DNA of 64,000 nt. It comes from Dryococelus australis (taxonomy: Eukaryota > Arthropoda > Insecta > Phasmatodea > Phasmatidae). The notes below the pieces were generated by a model. The model saw only the letters and a list, made by a program, of their open reading frames with translations. It was not told the origin of the DNA and did not search any database. The stretch is taken from contig CM057002.1 of assembly GCA_029891345.1 (NCBI GenBank), positions 63,726,777 through 63,790,776 on the forward strand. The letters are read 5' to 3'. Below, piece after piece: positions 11,844-23,914 of this stretch (position 1 is its first letter; every line of letters starts with the position of its first letter). The translations under genes and the position numbers were made by a program.

Positions 11844-14017
11844 TTCTTCATTGGAAGTGGCAACAAACTTCTTGTCTGATTCCAGAAAGATCTCCAACAT
11901 CGCAAACGAACATAGATGAGGCTCGCGTCCATTTCGAGCTCTAATGGACAACTCGCTTGTTAGAAACATGACCATAAGGAAAGTGCCTGCAAATACTCGC
12001 GAAATTTGTCATTTTCATAGCTTTTACTCGAAAAGCGTGAATTTTAGCGCGGTTCTGGCTGTAAACAGTGAAGATGCACATAGTGATAAAGGAGCGGATA
12101 TACAAACACGAAGATAAAATTATAAAACTATCGTGTTTGGTCATCTGGGTCGTGGAACTGATTCCGAAGTACTACTTTTTACGTTGTTTTTCTCCTCCGT
12201 GGGTTTTTCAAACACAATTCATGAAAATGTTTGAGCAAACCCGTACTCTCAGCTTGATTGATTTCTCATTCCCTACACGAGACTTTTTAATCAGTGGCGT
12301 TCCTACCTTGAAATGAATTTTAGTTTTCATTTTAAAATACCTTACAAACCACAATTTCTACAAACAGGAACAACACGTTGGTTTCCTGCGACGATTATTC
12401 TTACAATATATGATTTTATTCGGTTTTAAGTAGTCTTGAAATACAACGTGTATTTATATTAATTCCCCTAATATTTCTAACTGTCCAGTTTGCGAGCGTG
12501 AGCCTATTCGAAATAAATGTATTAAATTATTTTCTGGATGCTTACGAGTTAAAATTAATCCAATTGAATTATTTTACGTGATGTTACATTTCAAAATATG
12601 TTAACAGATTTCAGCAAAATTTTTGAGTGAACACTCGACAGACTATCTACATTAAATGTTAGTCACGCATTTTCTGAAGCTACATTTGAACATCACGACT
12701 TCAGTATTTACACTAGAAAGTTGTAAAGCGGCTATAGCACATCATAACACATAAATTCGAGATTTTAATAACATTTTCAGACAATGTAAGCCGTAGCAAC
12801 AGCTTATCAAATAGAATATGTAGTTAAAAGTCTTAAGGGAAAGCAAAATTCTAATTAGGCTCCTAAACGATCAAGAAATAGTAAAATTCCTATGCTCTAC
12901 GTAAACGTTAAAAAACACCAAATAATAAATACGTGTGATCCAATAAAGTAGTTCAAATCAATATAATATTACCAAATGTGACTCGTTCAGGGTATTACGA
13001 AATTTGATACAGATTTACTAATACGTGCAAAATTGAAAGTATTTAGTGTCAAAAAGTAATTTGTCATTTCTTGCGTGGCATATAAATTTTTGAACTAAAA
13101 CTTATACATTTTTCAAAAAGAATCTTTCGAAAGGTAATAAGCACAGGTACTATCAAATAGCTTTATGATTTTTGTGTCATGTGGGACGTGATTGAATGTT
13201 AATATCTTAGTCTTACCCAGAAAACATAAAATATCATATCTATTTAGCTAACAAAAGCTATATGCATTATTTGTATCATACTTTTGGAAACCCTACTCAG
13301 AATTATATCCTAATTGTTTGTGTACCAATGAGTCCATGATCAATGTAAAAAAGTTTAGTTACCGATTTCCCTAATACGATGTTGTTGACAGCAGATATAA
13401 AAAATATATTAAGAACTAGTGTTTATTTAAAATTGAGGAGTTTCAAAAAAAAATTCGTCAAACTCCTTAACGTTTAGATCACATATTGTGGTTATAGTGA
13501 AAGTTCTGGAGTTCGTTTCCCGTGAGATAAAACAAACAAGAATTATTTGAAGCCCCGAATGAACTGCGTGTTTATTTGAACATGAAACGTGCGGAAAATA
13601 TGCACACTGATGGAAATAAAAACCTCAGAAAGAGTACAGAATTTGAGTTAAAACTAGTTCCGTTCATTTTATTTTTCTTGAATATCAAAACTAATGTACC
13701 ACTGCTAAAACTTTACAAAGTAGCGAACATTGTCGCGTAGCGCCTTTGACGGTAGGCAAGTACTTGCGTCTTTATAGAGCAGTTGGTTGCCGGTCTTGCA
13801 GGAGTTATATAAACGGCGGAGGTTACGTGGAATTTAAAGAAACAGGGTAAACATATCAGTTCCTTAAAAATGCTGGTCATTTGTTGTTATAAAAAAAAAC
13901 TCGTGTATCCGGCTTGCAAGATCAGTTGTAGACATTTGAGGTAAAATTCGTAAGTACGTTCAGTGTACATTGAAAGCGACTGAATTCCAGTTTTTGTATC
14001 CTAGCCGCGAGATACAT
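11844..14017. other. Intergenic, no gene seen
   Basis: AT-rich sequence with only short open frames of no recognisable type. Confidence 0.5.
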
Positions 14018-14340
14018 GATAAGCCAACAGCACTCTTGAAAGTCATTCTCAAGATCTACTTGTATCCCCGTTGTGTATTCTTCCGCGATATGTAAACTTA
14101 GCCTGACATGAGCCTGATAATTTTATTCATAAGCCGGTTGAAGTGAAAGTGTGAAAAAACTATAAAAGTAAATATTGAATCTGCTAATTCTTACACTTAC
14201 ATGTACTAAAGAAACCGAAAACAAAAGAAATAATTTTAAGTACTTATAAAGTTTAACTAACAATTTTAATTCAAAATTTAAAAATGGGACCACTTTCCCT
14301 CCATCGTTACCAACTTCGTCTGTCATTGTACTGTGCGACA
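14018..14340 (+). mobile_element. Degraded copy of the 420-bp MITE
   Basis: GATCTACTTGTATCCCCGTT and GTGTATTCTTCCGC match the interior at 11460 and 30425; CATCGTTACCAACTT near 14300 matches the distal interior of 30690. The left terminal repeat is largely deleted and the right one is missing. Confidence 0.7.
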
Positions 14341-15814
14341 AAATCAAGTGAAGCCCCGGGTGGAGGTGGAATGAGCTCTTGTGTTGCGAGGTCGGCTCGT
14401 GAAAGCGCGGGAAGGATATCAGCAGACAGGCGGGAAGGCCCTCCCTGTACACTTCGTTCGAAATACAAGAGACCGTCACTACCAACCGGGAAATAGTCGA
14501 GGTTTACGAAAGTACAATGTATACATTATCATTGAATACTACCCACAGTAACTATTTTATTTCTTGATTAATAACTCGTTTCTTTCCGCTAAGGATAACC
14601 GCTCATCTTTACATTTTTTTTTTTAACTTGTGGCCCCATTGCTTTGATTAATTTTCGCAAAGATTGCCTTCTACAGCCGAAATTGATTTATGTTGCCAAA
14701 ACTGCGTGCAAGATTTCTAACGTGCGTATTGTTGATTTTCATTACTAATCTTCGCATCGTTACAGCATCAAATGAATCTAATTGAATTCTTCTGTCTGCA
14801 GTTCTGTTCTACTCTCTAGGAGTTGACAATTTTGTTCCGCTGCTAGACAGTAAACTGCCTTCTTTACGAATAGTTTTAATAAAAGTTTCTGATTTCCCGC
14901 TAGCATGTGTAGCATGTTTTCTTGCACACAGAATAGGAATCGTCACATTACAACCTTCCTTTTCTTTATCTCAAAACTGATTTATACTTTAAACAATTTC
15001 TCTAGCTTCGCTGTGCACAGGTCTACTGCTTCTAAGTTTTTCAGACTTCGCAAATATTACAATAGGTAAGTAAATCATACCGGGACACACAAACACAAGT
15101 TAATGACAGGAAGCTTCTGATCTAGCAGAGACAGCCAAAACGCGCACTGCAGCAAACAATGGTGGTAATACTTATAACTTGTTGGTAAACGCACGTGATA
15201 CAAAACTGGATCCAAAACAATGAAAAATAAGTTGCAAATGTTAACAACACTTTACAATTTACGATACTACTCGCAGATAGTAAAAAAGCTTCAGCTGCTC
15301 GCAATCAGATAGAAGTTGAAGAAGCATACGGCAGTGTACTGTGTTTCATTTACGAAGCGAAGGACGTTTAAAGACAGACAGACTTCGTAAGGGTTCCACA
15401 ACATACGACTCCATTTGGTTCGTAACATGTCCGCATGTGTTCACGTCGGCAACACTTGCTGAGAATAATGTTCGCGATAAATATCAGTAAATTTAAGAGT
15501 CCCGTCAAACATTAACAACAATATTGCGTTTCCAGTAACATAAGCGGTATTAAAAAATATTTTGGCCTTGCTACTGCGTACTTTCAAGAGTTTCTACTCT
15601 CATGAATATTTAATGAGGAAGCATGTTCTGGCCCGCTTCGCCCGGGTTGTAAGAAACATTCGCCACTCCGTGGTTAATACATTTTGACGAGAGTGTATCT
15701 ACATTTCGCGATTTATTCCCATTAACTTTTTATACCGTTACTTCGTAAAACTGAATATTATACTATTTCCCCTGCAGTGATATATTCGGTGCGTTATTAA
15801 CATTTCATTATTTG

Positions 15815-15817
<3 letters not shown>
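14341..15817. other. Intergenic, no gene seen
   Basis: A moderately GC-rich patch at 14341-14490 lies at the broken edge of the MITE; the rest is AT-rich. No feature recognised. Confidence 0.45.

Positions 15818-15869
<52 letters not shown>
15818..15869. repeat. Microsatellite (AT)26
   Basis: Uninterrupted AT dinucleotides, directly followed by TGTGTG. Confidence 0.97.
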
Positions 15870-15876
<7 letters not shown>

Positions 15877-15922
15877 ATGTGATGAATGTGTTTCCTGTAT
15901 GAATCGCCTACAGAATGTGCAC

Positions 15923-15926
<4 letters not shown>

Positions 15927-15984
<58 letters not shown>
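15927..15984. repeat. Microsatellite (CA)29
   Basis: Uninterrupted CA dinucleotides, 57 bases to the right of the (AT)26 tract. Confidence 0.97.
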
Positions 15985-15985
<1 letters not shown>

Positions 15986-17366
15986 TTACACATCAAAAAT
16001 CTGTTTATTTGTTAATAAAGCAACCGTTACATGAAGCACGTAATTTCACATTTTACATAAGATAAATCGTCGGAATTAGAATTTCAGCAGTCTCAGGTAA
16101 GATGTGCTAACTTCATACCCAATTTGCTTATTTGTGATCTGTATTCAGAACTTTTTACAACCCTAGGCCAAAGTAATTATATAGGTTAATCTACTTTTGT
16201 GCCTAACGTCGTGATATTTATATGCATGCTTGTGTCCAAAATGTTTTAGATTTTATTATTTCGAATACAATTACGAAGTATTTCTGTATCATAAACGTAT
16301 GTCAGTGTGTTATCAGTGTGTTTGTGTTAGAGTATCTGAGATCTAAAACTTTCGGTCGTTTTAGCTTAAACATGTTAACTGGGAAACGTGAAAATAATAC
16401 GCCACGTAGTTTTTAAAATGTTTCTCTATTATATTTTGTCAAGTTCATACGAATTGTCAATTCTTATAGCGTTCATAAGTCAAACTATTTTTAATTGCTT
16501 TGTACTAATAGTGTCACGGTATATTGTACTTTCCCGTGTGACAAATCATTTTTAAGAAATGCAAGACGCGTTCAGACATGATTATAGAGTTTCTTTTTTT
16601 TTTTCAATTCCGTCAAGCATTCGTAATGATTATTAAGTCAAATTTATAATAAACAAGCTATGGATTTTTGTCAGGATACGAACACCATTTGTGAGTGATT
16701 CATACACGAATAGAGTTGTAACATTAAAATTTAACAAAATAACGAAAACAGCACTACGTAAAAGGTAAACCGAAGTTTAAATATGTAACTGGCAATCTTG
16801 TAAGCTAAGATTTGCAGTTAATAGGAAAGCATGCAACTGATGACAAAATTGAAGATGAAACGAATAAACTCACCTCCAACTTAATTTTCAGCCTCTCTGA
16901 AATTCTACGTATGTTTGCTAACAAAAGATAACACATAAATTAAATGTTATATGTGTGTGAATTTAGTAACCGCATTAAATTAAATACTCTCACTGGAGTC
17001 TGTTGCAAAAAAAAAATTGATATGATAGAAATTATTAATTATATCCATGCTGTGTATCTTGTAACAAATATGTGTATGGCAAAATTTTGTCGTTCAAAAA
17101 TATCTGAAATTTTTAAGCTTAAGCACATGTATATTGCGACTTATGATCTATCAGAAAATTTCATACTTTGGAATAAGTTGACTATACATATGACGTCACA
17201 GTCCCTCGTAATGTCAACAGCTGACGTAACAAACATCATGGCTTCCAGGTGTCAGAACAGCTGAGATGTAGGAATACCTTAGCAGAGCAATAACACTGTC
17301 ACCACTTTCTTAGAATCTTCAAAAAACGACCTTCGTAAATGAAACAGGGTATACAAGAAGGGAGTG
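15985..17366. other. Intergenic, no gene seen
   Basis: AT-rich. An open frame at 16944-17264 plus (106 codons) has AT-driven composition and no recognisable domain. Confidence 0.5.
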
Positions 17367-17468
<102 letters not shown>

Positions 17469-17613
17469 GAAACAGTTCACATTTTTGCCGGGGCTTCACT
17501 AAAGTTTGTCGCGCTCTGCCCGTTTAAATACATGCACGATAGGTAGTTAAGGTAAGTAAGAGGGCTTAACTTCTCGTCGACAGCGAGGTCATTATACACG
17601 GTTGCACGGTAGG

Positions 17614-17674
17614 GGCCGTGAAATTTTCCGAACGTTGATTTCAAAGTGCTCACTTTACTGGGCGCAGCCTATAC
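17614..17674 (+). mobile_element. Solitary right end of the 420-bp MITE
   Basis: GGGGCCGTGAAATTTTCC, then GTTGATTTCAAAGTGCTCAC and TTTACTGGGCGCAGCCTATA, match the last 60 bases of 11422-11843 and 30381-30803. No left end lies within 500 bases, so the copy is truncated. Confidence 0.75.
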
Positions 17675-18186
17675 CTGCCAGATAATCAGTAAACATCGCC
17701 GTGGAATAAACATGATTACCGCTAGGCAGGCGCTCCGGTACAGAGTGATTAAATGTACAGAAGCGAAATGGCATGGCGGTTCTTTTAATGTGGGCGCACA
17801 CATTCTCTAATTGGCTGCGCGAGGCTTTGGATATATTGTCTGAGAGGGGTACCGCCTGCTGGGAAATATTTCCTATTGGTAGAAACCTGAAGAATTCGGG
17901 ATTCCTTTTGGACAAGCTAGAATTCAAAACACGTGTGTTTGTACAACTTAAGCAATTGGTCCACGCGGTGTTTGACACGTGCTATAGAGAACGCTGGCCC
18001 AACCGTCGCCTTCCACTGTGACAGCAGACAACCAATGCGCAGTTGACACCGGCATACAAGTACATACTATTGCAGAGTATAACCCACAGGCATTTGAACT
18101 CGAGAATTTCTCATGTCTCTGCATATCGGATGCGCAACTGGCGACTAAGTTACCAGGCGCTAATTGGCAAACTGCGTCACGACATC
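17675..18186. other. Unassigned, no gene seen
   Basis: Slightly GC-richer than its surroundings, with overlapping frames on both strands (17655-17978 minus, 17773-18021 plus). Neither shows a recognisable domain. Confidence 0.4.
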
Positions 18187-18424
18187 TATAGACCGTTCAC
18201 GGTAAAGTGAGCACTCTTTGAAGCTGTTTCTTCATACATAACAATCAATAAATATATTTAATTGTGGCCTCGGACTTTTGGTTTTGGGTATGGTGAATGT
18301 ATTCATTGTGTTTATACTCACATGGCTGAGTTTACATTAACAAGTGATAGGAGGATATAAATTAGTTGAAAGAAAAAAGTAATTAGGGCTTCAAAAGTGC
18401 TCATTTGACCGTGAACTGCCTATA
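18187..18424. mobile_element. MITE with the same ends, short form (about 238 bp)
   Basis: Left border CTATAGACCGTTCACGGTAA, right border TTTGACCGTGAACTGCCTATAG. The ends agree with the family; the interior (TTTTGGTTTTGGGTATGG and neighbours) does not match the 420-bp form and I could not align it with 2288-2524. Confidence 0.8.
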
Positions 18425-19975
18425 GCTGGCCAGTGGCCGTATTAAGTTGGCGCGTGTGTCTGAATGGTATGTTTGGCCTCTGTACACATAGCTAGTCTGA
18501 AACTATGGCGAACAAGCATTTATAGTCCTCTTGAGAAAGATACAATTGAATTACTGTAATATAATACTAAAAGAAATGAAAGCGTGTAATTATATTAATA
18601 TTTTTGCGATAAAAAATTTATAATTTTTAATTTTTATCTCCAAAATTACCGTATAGGTTAATCGGCTCCCGCCACGACATGGGAAACGTGGCAGAAGTTG
18701 CCCGTGGTCGCCGCTCCTACCCCCCCCCCCCCCATGACCAGTGCGTCCTTTCACACCTACACTTCCTCAGACTCCTCTTATCGTACCTTCACCGACATTC
18801 GAAACCTCTCAACTACTCTTTCTCAAAATTCATATTCATATCTGAATCTTTACACATCCACGTTGATTTCATTAGTAATGATTTCTTAACGTTTTGTTGA
18901 TTAACTTTTAATTTAAATTGTTTTCTGGTGAGGAGTACAGTTAGGACGTCTATTCAATGCATATATTTGCCAATCATTTTGTATAATTAAGATATTAAAA
19001 ACTTCCCATAAGTCATGTCTCATACGCCAGGCTCCAACCTTAATCACAACCAACTACCAGAAACCACCAGCGCAACCTTCTATACAGAGCACAATCAGGA
19101 CACATATCTTATATAGGTCACAGTAGTTATCCTATAGAAAAATATCGTTTACATAAACGAATTAAAATTTTGCTTGCTAATAGTTATTAAAATATTATTG
19201 CAATTATACAAAATTAAAATATTGAAATACTGTAATTTTTCTTTATAAATTTCTATACTTTCCTTTTTCGATAGACGTACGTAGATTTAACCAAATGTAC
19301 ATGTAAATTCGTGTTCTATTTCAAACAGTTACGTGAATGGATATTGATACCCGGTTCGTTTATACAATATTATTAATACAAGACATTTAAACATTTTACA
19401 ATTTTGCAATATTTCACTTACTCTACTCTACTCACGAGCCTTAAAATACTATACATAAACAATCCTTCTATGTGCTATTGTAATAGAGGTTCGTGATGCA
19501 TCAAATTTCGCAGAAAGTTAATGGAAATTCTTAAAATAAATTCAGCAAATATTACATACGTTACAATACGTATATTCGGAGGTATTACCGATTTTATTTT
19601 GAATTACTTATGGGCACTACACTTTAAGCTCTTTATGTAAAATATATCTATGAAAAAACCTCCGTCTCGTGTATTGGAAATGAAATGACAAACGGCACGA
19701 GAGCGCTTGGTCATTAACTTTGCCTCTGCTGCAATGTGATGTTACGCCGATGCAAACCGCAGTCAAAATACATAACATGGTTATATTTCCCCGTGCTGTT
19801 TCTCTACCGAAAGTCCTCGGACATCTGCATTTTAAACACACTCTCAGAAATTATTCCCAAATTTATCACGTGTATCATTGTATATGTTTACTGAGAAAGT
19901 GTGTATGGTAAAGTTTCCTACCATACATCTACGGTAGCGTTCCTACATTGTCCTAGGAACGAGTAGAATGCGTGA
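18425..19975. other. Intergenic, no gene seen; C14 run
   Basis: AT-rich with a C homopolymer at 18720-18733 inside two short plus-strand frames. No recognisable gene. Confidence 0.5.
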
Positions 19976-20402
19976 AGGCTGTTCACGGTAAAGTGAGAAC
20001 TTTAGAAATCAACCTTAGAAAAAGTTACTGCTCCTACTTACATATAGTGTAACGAACGCACAGTGACATACTCCCAGTAAAGTTGGTAACAATACAGGGA
20101 AAGTAGTTCCATATCTTCACGTCGAACAAAAGGGTTAGGTAACCGTTTGTGATAAATTAATTATTTCTTTGGCTTTGGTTTTTCTTTTTTTTTTAATGCA
20201 TCGAAGTGCAAAAACGAGCAGTTTTGTAAAATATTTACTTCTATAATAATAGCAACACAGTTTTACTTGATCGACGCATGAATAAAGTGATGTGGCCTAT
20301 GGTAATGTCAATTTTACATTAGGCGGAAGAATACACAACTTACACGTAAGTAGACCTTGAGCAAGCGCTTTGAAATGTGCTCATTTTACCGTGAGCAGTA
20401 TA
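19976..20402 (-). mobile_element. TA-flanked MITE, 420-bp form, copy 2 (reversed)
   Basis: Starts AGGCTGTTCACGGTAAAGTG and ends TTTTACCGTGAGCAGTATA. The interior is the reverse complement of 11422-11843: GAATAAAGTGATGTGGCC answers GGGCCTCATCACTTTATTC. Confidence 0.88.
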
Positions 20403-23400
20403 TCGGAAAGTTCTCAACTGTGTATAGTAGCAACGCTAAACATTCCTGTAATCGCAGCCTGATATATGGTGTTATTTTCATACAGTGTATTGGTAAAAAT
20501 CTCCCATTATATTTTGGAAAGTTTACCAGAATTTTTTTTACAATGTAGCAATGGGCTCAACGTATCGAGCTACATTTGATACATGCGTATAAAATTAAAA
20601 AAGCTCGCCCAGACAGTCAAAGATAACACTGGATTCCACATTTTGTCGTCCTCGGTCGAGACAGCACTTCGGCGTCGAATTCGCGCACGTTATAAAACAC
20701 ATCGGGGAGTACGGGGGATGTTTAAGAGAATGGGATGGACCCCCGCGTCCAAGGTCAAGAAGCGAGGGAGCGATACGGGCGACACTAACACGCACGCCTT
20801 GTGCCTCATCGCTCCTACGCGCAAGGCGTGCAGTGCTTCCGTCGTGACGCTGCACCGTGCAAATTAGATCTGTAACAGCGGGGTTTTATTTCACGCGATG
20901 AAAGACCACAGATCAAACTACGCCCTTATCGTCGTACTTTTCTCCTGCCTCTTAAGGAAACTGTATATGCAAGCTTTAAAAGTGCGATATTTTACCATTT
21001 TCAGAATTTTTTTTCTCCGAGAATACAATTAATATGAAGAAAGGAAAAAAATAGCGACATGGCAAATTGTTTTTTTTTTTTTTTTAACCTTCTCTGGCGA
21101 AAAGTCGTATTTGCAGAACATTTGTTTGCCGAGATACGCGTATTCGCGCAAACAACGGTTTCACAAAAAATGTGTGGGTCCATCCCACTCTTAATTCACT
21201 GGAGATAAAATAAGCGGGATGGCAGAATAGCCGTATTGTTTGGAGAGGAGCAGTGTTGCGGTTAGGTGATGCCGGTGGCAATTGACCGTAAATGCTATAA
21301 CGCGCAGACAGCTGATGGCCCCAAGGGGACAACGGAACGACAGGACAGAGCAATAGCGAGAGCAGGGTACGAGCAAAAACTGGGCTGTCGCTACGAACCG
21401 TCCGTCGTGTAACAAATGTGGAAGTGATCACCAAGGAGATTCGCCGTAACTGTGTCCTTGTGAAAACCCACTTCTTGACTGAATCTTTAGTCGCTGCGTT
21501 CATTTTAAAGTTATCTCGCGCCGGCTCATCTACGACAATGTTGGATTCGAGTTGTGAAAAAAAAGGTTCTATGTGTCGATTTCTTATTGAAAAGGTAACG
21601 CTCGAAGTTAACGGCAACTGAAGTTGGATTTTTCTTTTACAGGACTTCGAGCATGAAAAGACGTATTGTTCATGATCTGGAATGATTCACAATCGTCGCA
21701 ATGGAGAAGATAAGTAACGCTACCAAAACTTGTCAATTAACGACGAACATACTCAAAAACTGTTTCAGAAGTGGTTAACGCATTTATGACTCTCTCATAC
21801 TGGTTTTCATTTACCAAGAAACATCGACAATGACTTCAGAAATACAGGGCCGAAGCGACGAGGATTAGAGCCGGACTTGATGGCAACGCATCCAGCGATA
21901 AGACTCGGTATGTACTGAGCTCCATCGACCAGCGTATGTCTGGGTAGTAATAATAATACGTAGGCTCATGGAAAGTGCCCCTCAGGGCTCGATCGTGGAT
22001 TAACATCACCAAGCGACAGGTTTTGCAGGATGGGAGACGAAAAAAAATGGCAGCACGCAGAGAAAACCCGCTGGTCGACAACTCCCTCACCTTACACATT
22101 ACGGAGATTCCGATGTAATCCCGCAGGGTGTTGAACTGGGACCACCACGTGGGAAACCACACGCCGCCAATGAACTTCGCACAGTTCGCAAACGTACGTT
22201 TATGGCGTAGGGCACCTTGCACATTGATAGCGGAACAACTGTGAAAGTTTTATTTAACGTTCCTGCGTCACAATTGTAATGTCAGCTACTTTGTAACTCG
22301 TTTTCCTTTCGCGTTACCACTGCTGCTACTTCACCTCATGGCCATTTTTCTTGCGAGGTAGTTCTTGCCATGCAAGGCAAGCAACTCCGTGGACTATCTC
22401 CGTGCTGTAGACACATACAGTTGACCAGCCCGATCGCCCACCCTCGTTCTTATCTATTAAGTTCGGGTCTAGTTGGGAAGGGTGCCTTTGTCAATTCCAG
22501 AACGAGAAACAACTTATTAATGCAAGAATATTATTTTGCCCCAATATCTCGGACACCATTTCAGAACAATTTAAAGTACGTTAGAGTTCTGTGGCAGGCC
22601 GGGTAGGCATAAAAAGACTACTATTGAATTATATGATGATTTATTTACATTTTGCTGGTATAAACCTATTTGTCTTATAGTTGTAGAATTTTATTACAAT
22701 ACAAATGCGTACTTTACGAACCTACCCAGTTTTATCAGATATGACTCCGGTGTGATTAAATGTTTGTCGTAATGGTGGCTGTAAAATAATACACGCGAAA
22801 AAAAATGTTACGTACAATAATTCGGATACCCTTCCGTTATATGAAGACGTAATTGAATTGTATAAACTGTATCGTTATAATGAGAAAAGTAAGGTTGTGC
22901 CATAAACGTTAGATACTTTGTATTTGCACGAAGAGCTTTTAACCACTCGAAATATTTATTATGAGGCAGTTTGCTGAAAGAATAGCTAACATTACAAACG
23001 AAGATGAAATTTTTAATTCTGACAGGTCTAGCGAGGACTCGCTGTCTTTTTACTACATGGTACCAAATAAATTGCGAGTGCTACGAAGTTACATCTGCTG
23101 TAGCAAAATAACCTTCAATAAATGTGCTATTTATAACGGCTCAATTTAGAATACGAACATTGTTTCGTGATTGTAACAAATAATATATTTGCTTGTTTCC
23201 ATAAAGAAAAAATGAGTTTTTAAGATGGTAACATTTCTGACGTCATTCACCCAAGTGTAAGCCCAGCCCCATGCTAATAAATAATCACTGTGCAAACAGC
23301 TAGTGCACGAAATATTTCTGTAGGCGATACCAACAGTTATTATTGCCTACCAACGTTACCTACATATTAGACCGTATCATATTAGACAGTGTCATAATTG

Positions 23401-23914
23401 TTTACTTTAAATTTACATTTTTATTTCAATTTTGTTTTGCTCGTTAAATCAGCACGTAAAAGTAATAAAAAATTTATTTCTTTAAGGTTTTTTCTGTTTT
23501 GTATTAATGTGTATATTTAAATAATTAAAAACAATATATGCTTAATATAATAACTGTGTACCAAATTATCTGAAAATAATTATACATAAATAAAACTCCA
23601 GCATTGATGATACACATTATAACAGTAACTGTAAATGTTGGAAATATTTAACGTATTTTTCATTAACTAAATAGAGGTGTTAAATTGTTACTATTGCCAA
23701 AATGTGGTTTCGAACTTCGTCTTAAGATATATAAATGACCGATTGCATTTTGAATTAATTATATAAATGATTCTTTTTAAGGTGAGAAAATTTTCAGCGA
23801 AAATGCATTCAATTATTTAGTTAGAAAGTGTTATGGCTGCCAAAAGAAAATATAGAGAAGGAAAAGTTACTAATATGTAATAGCAATTTTATTGGAACTG
23901 ACAAAGTCCTATTG
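20403..23914. other. Intergenic, patchily GC-rich, unrecognised open frames
   Basis: GC-richer patches occur at 20640-20870, 21180-21620 and 21840-22220. The longest frame, 21084-21617 minus (177 codons), is basic and rich in R, S and T but has no domain I recognise; the opposite strand is also partly open. CAAGGCGTG at 20823 is the inverse of CACGCCTTG at 20792, a small hairpin. These could be eroded transposon or retrogene bodies, but nothing supports a call. Confidence 0.4.

Noticed and set aside
15808..15996. Cysteine/valine repeat frame
   Set aside because: Translation of the CA and AT microsatellites.
21084..21617. 177-codon minus-strand frame
   Set aside because: It is among the longest frames in the window but has no recognisable domain, the opposite strand is partly open and it sits in a GC-rich patch that favours chance frames.
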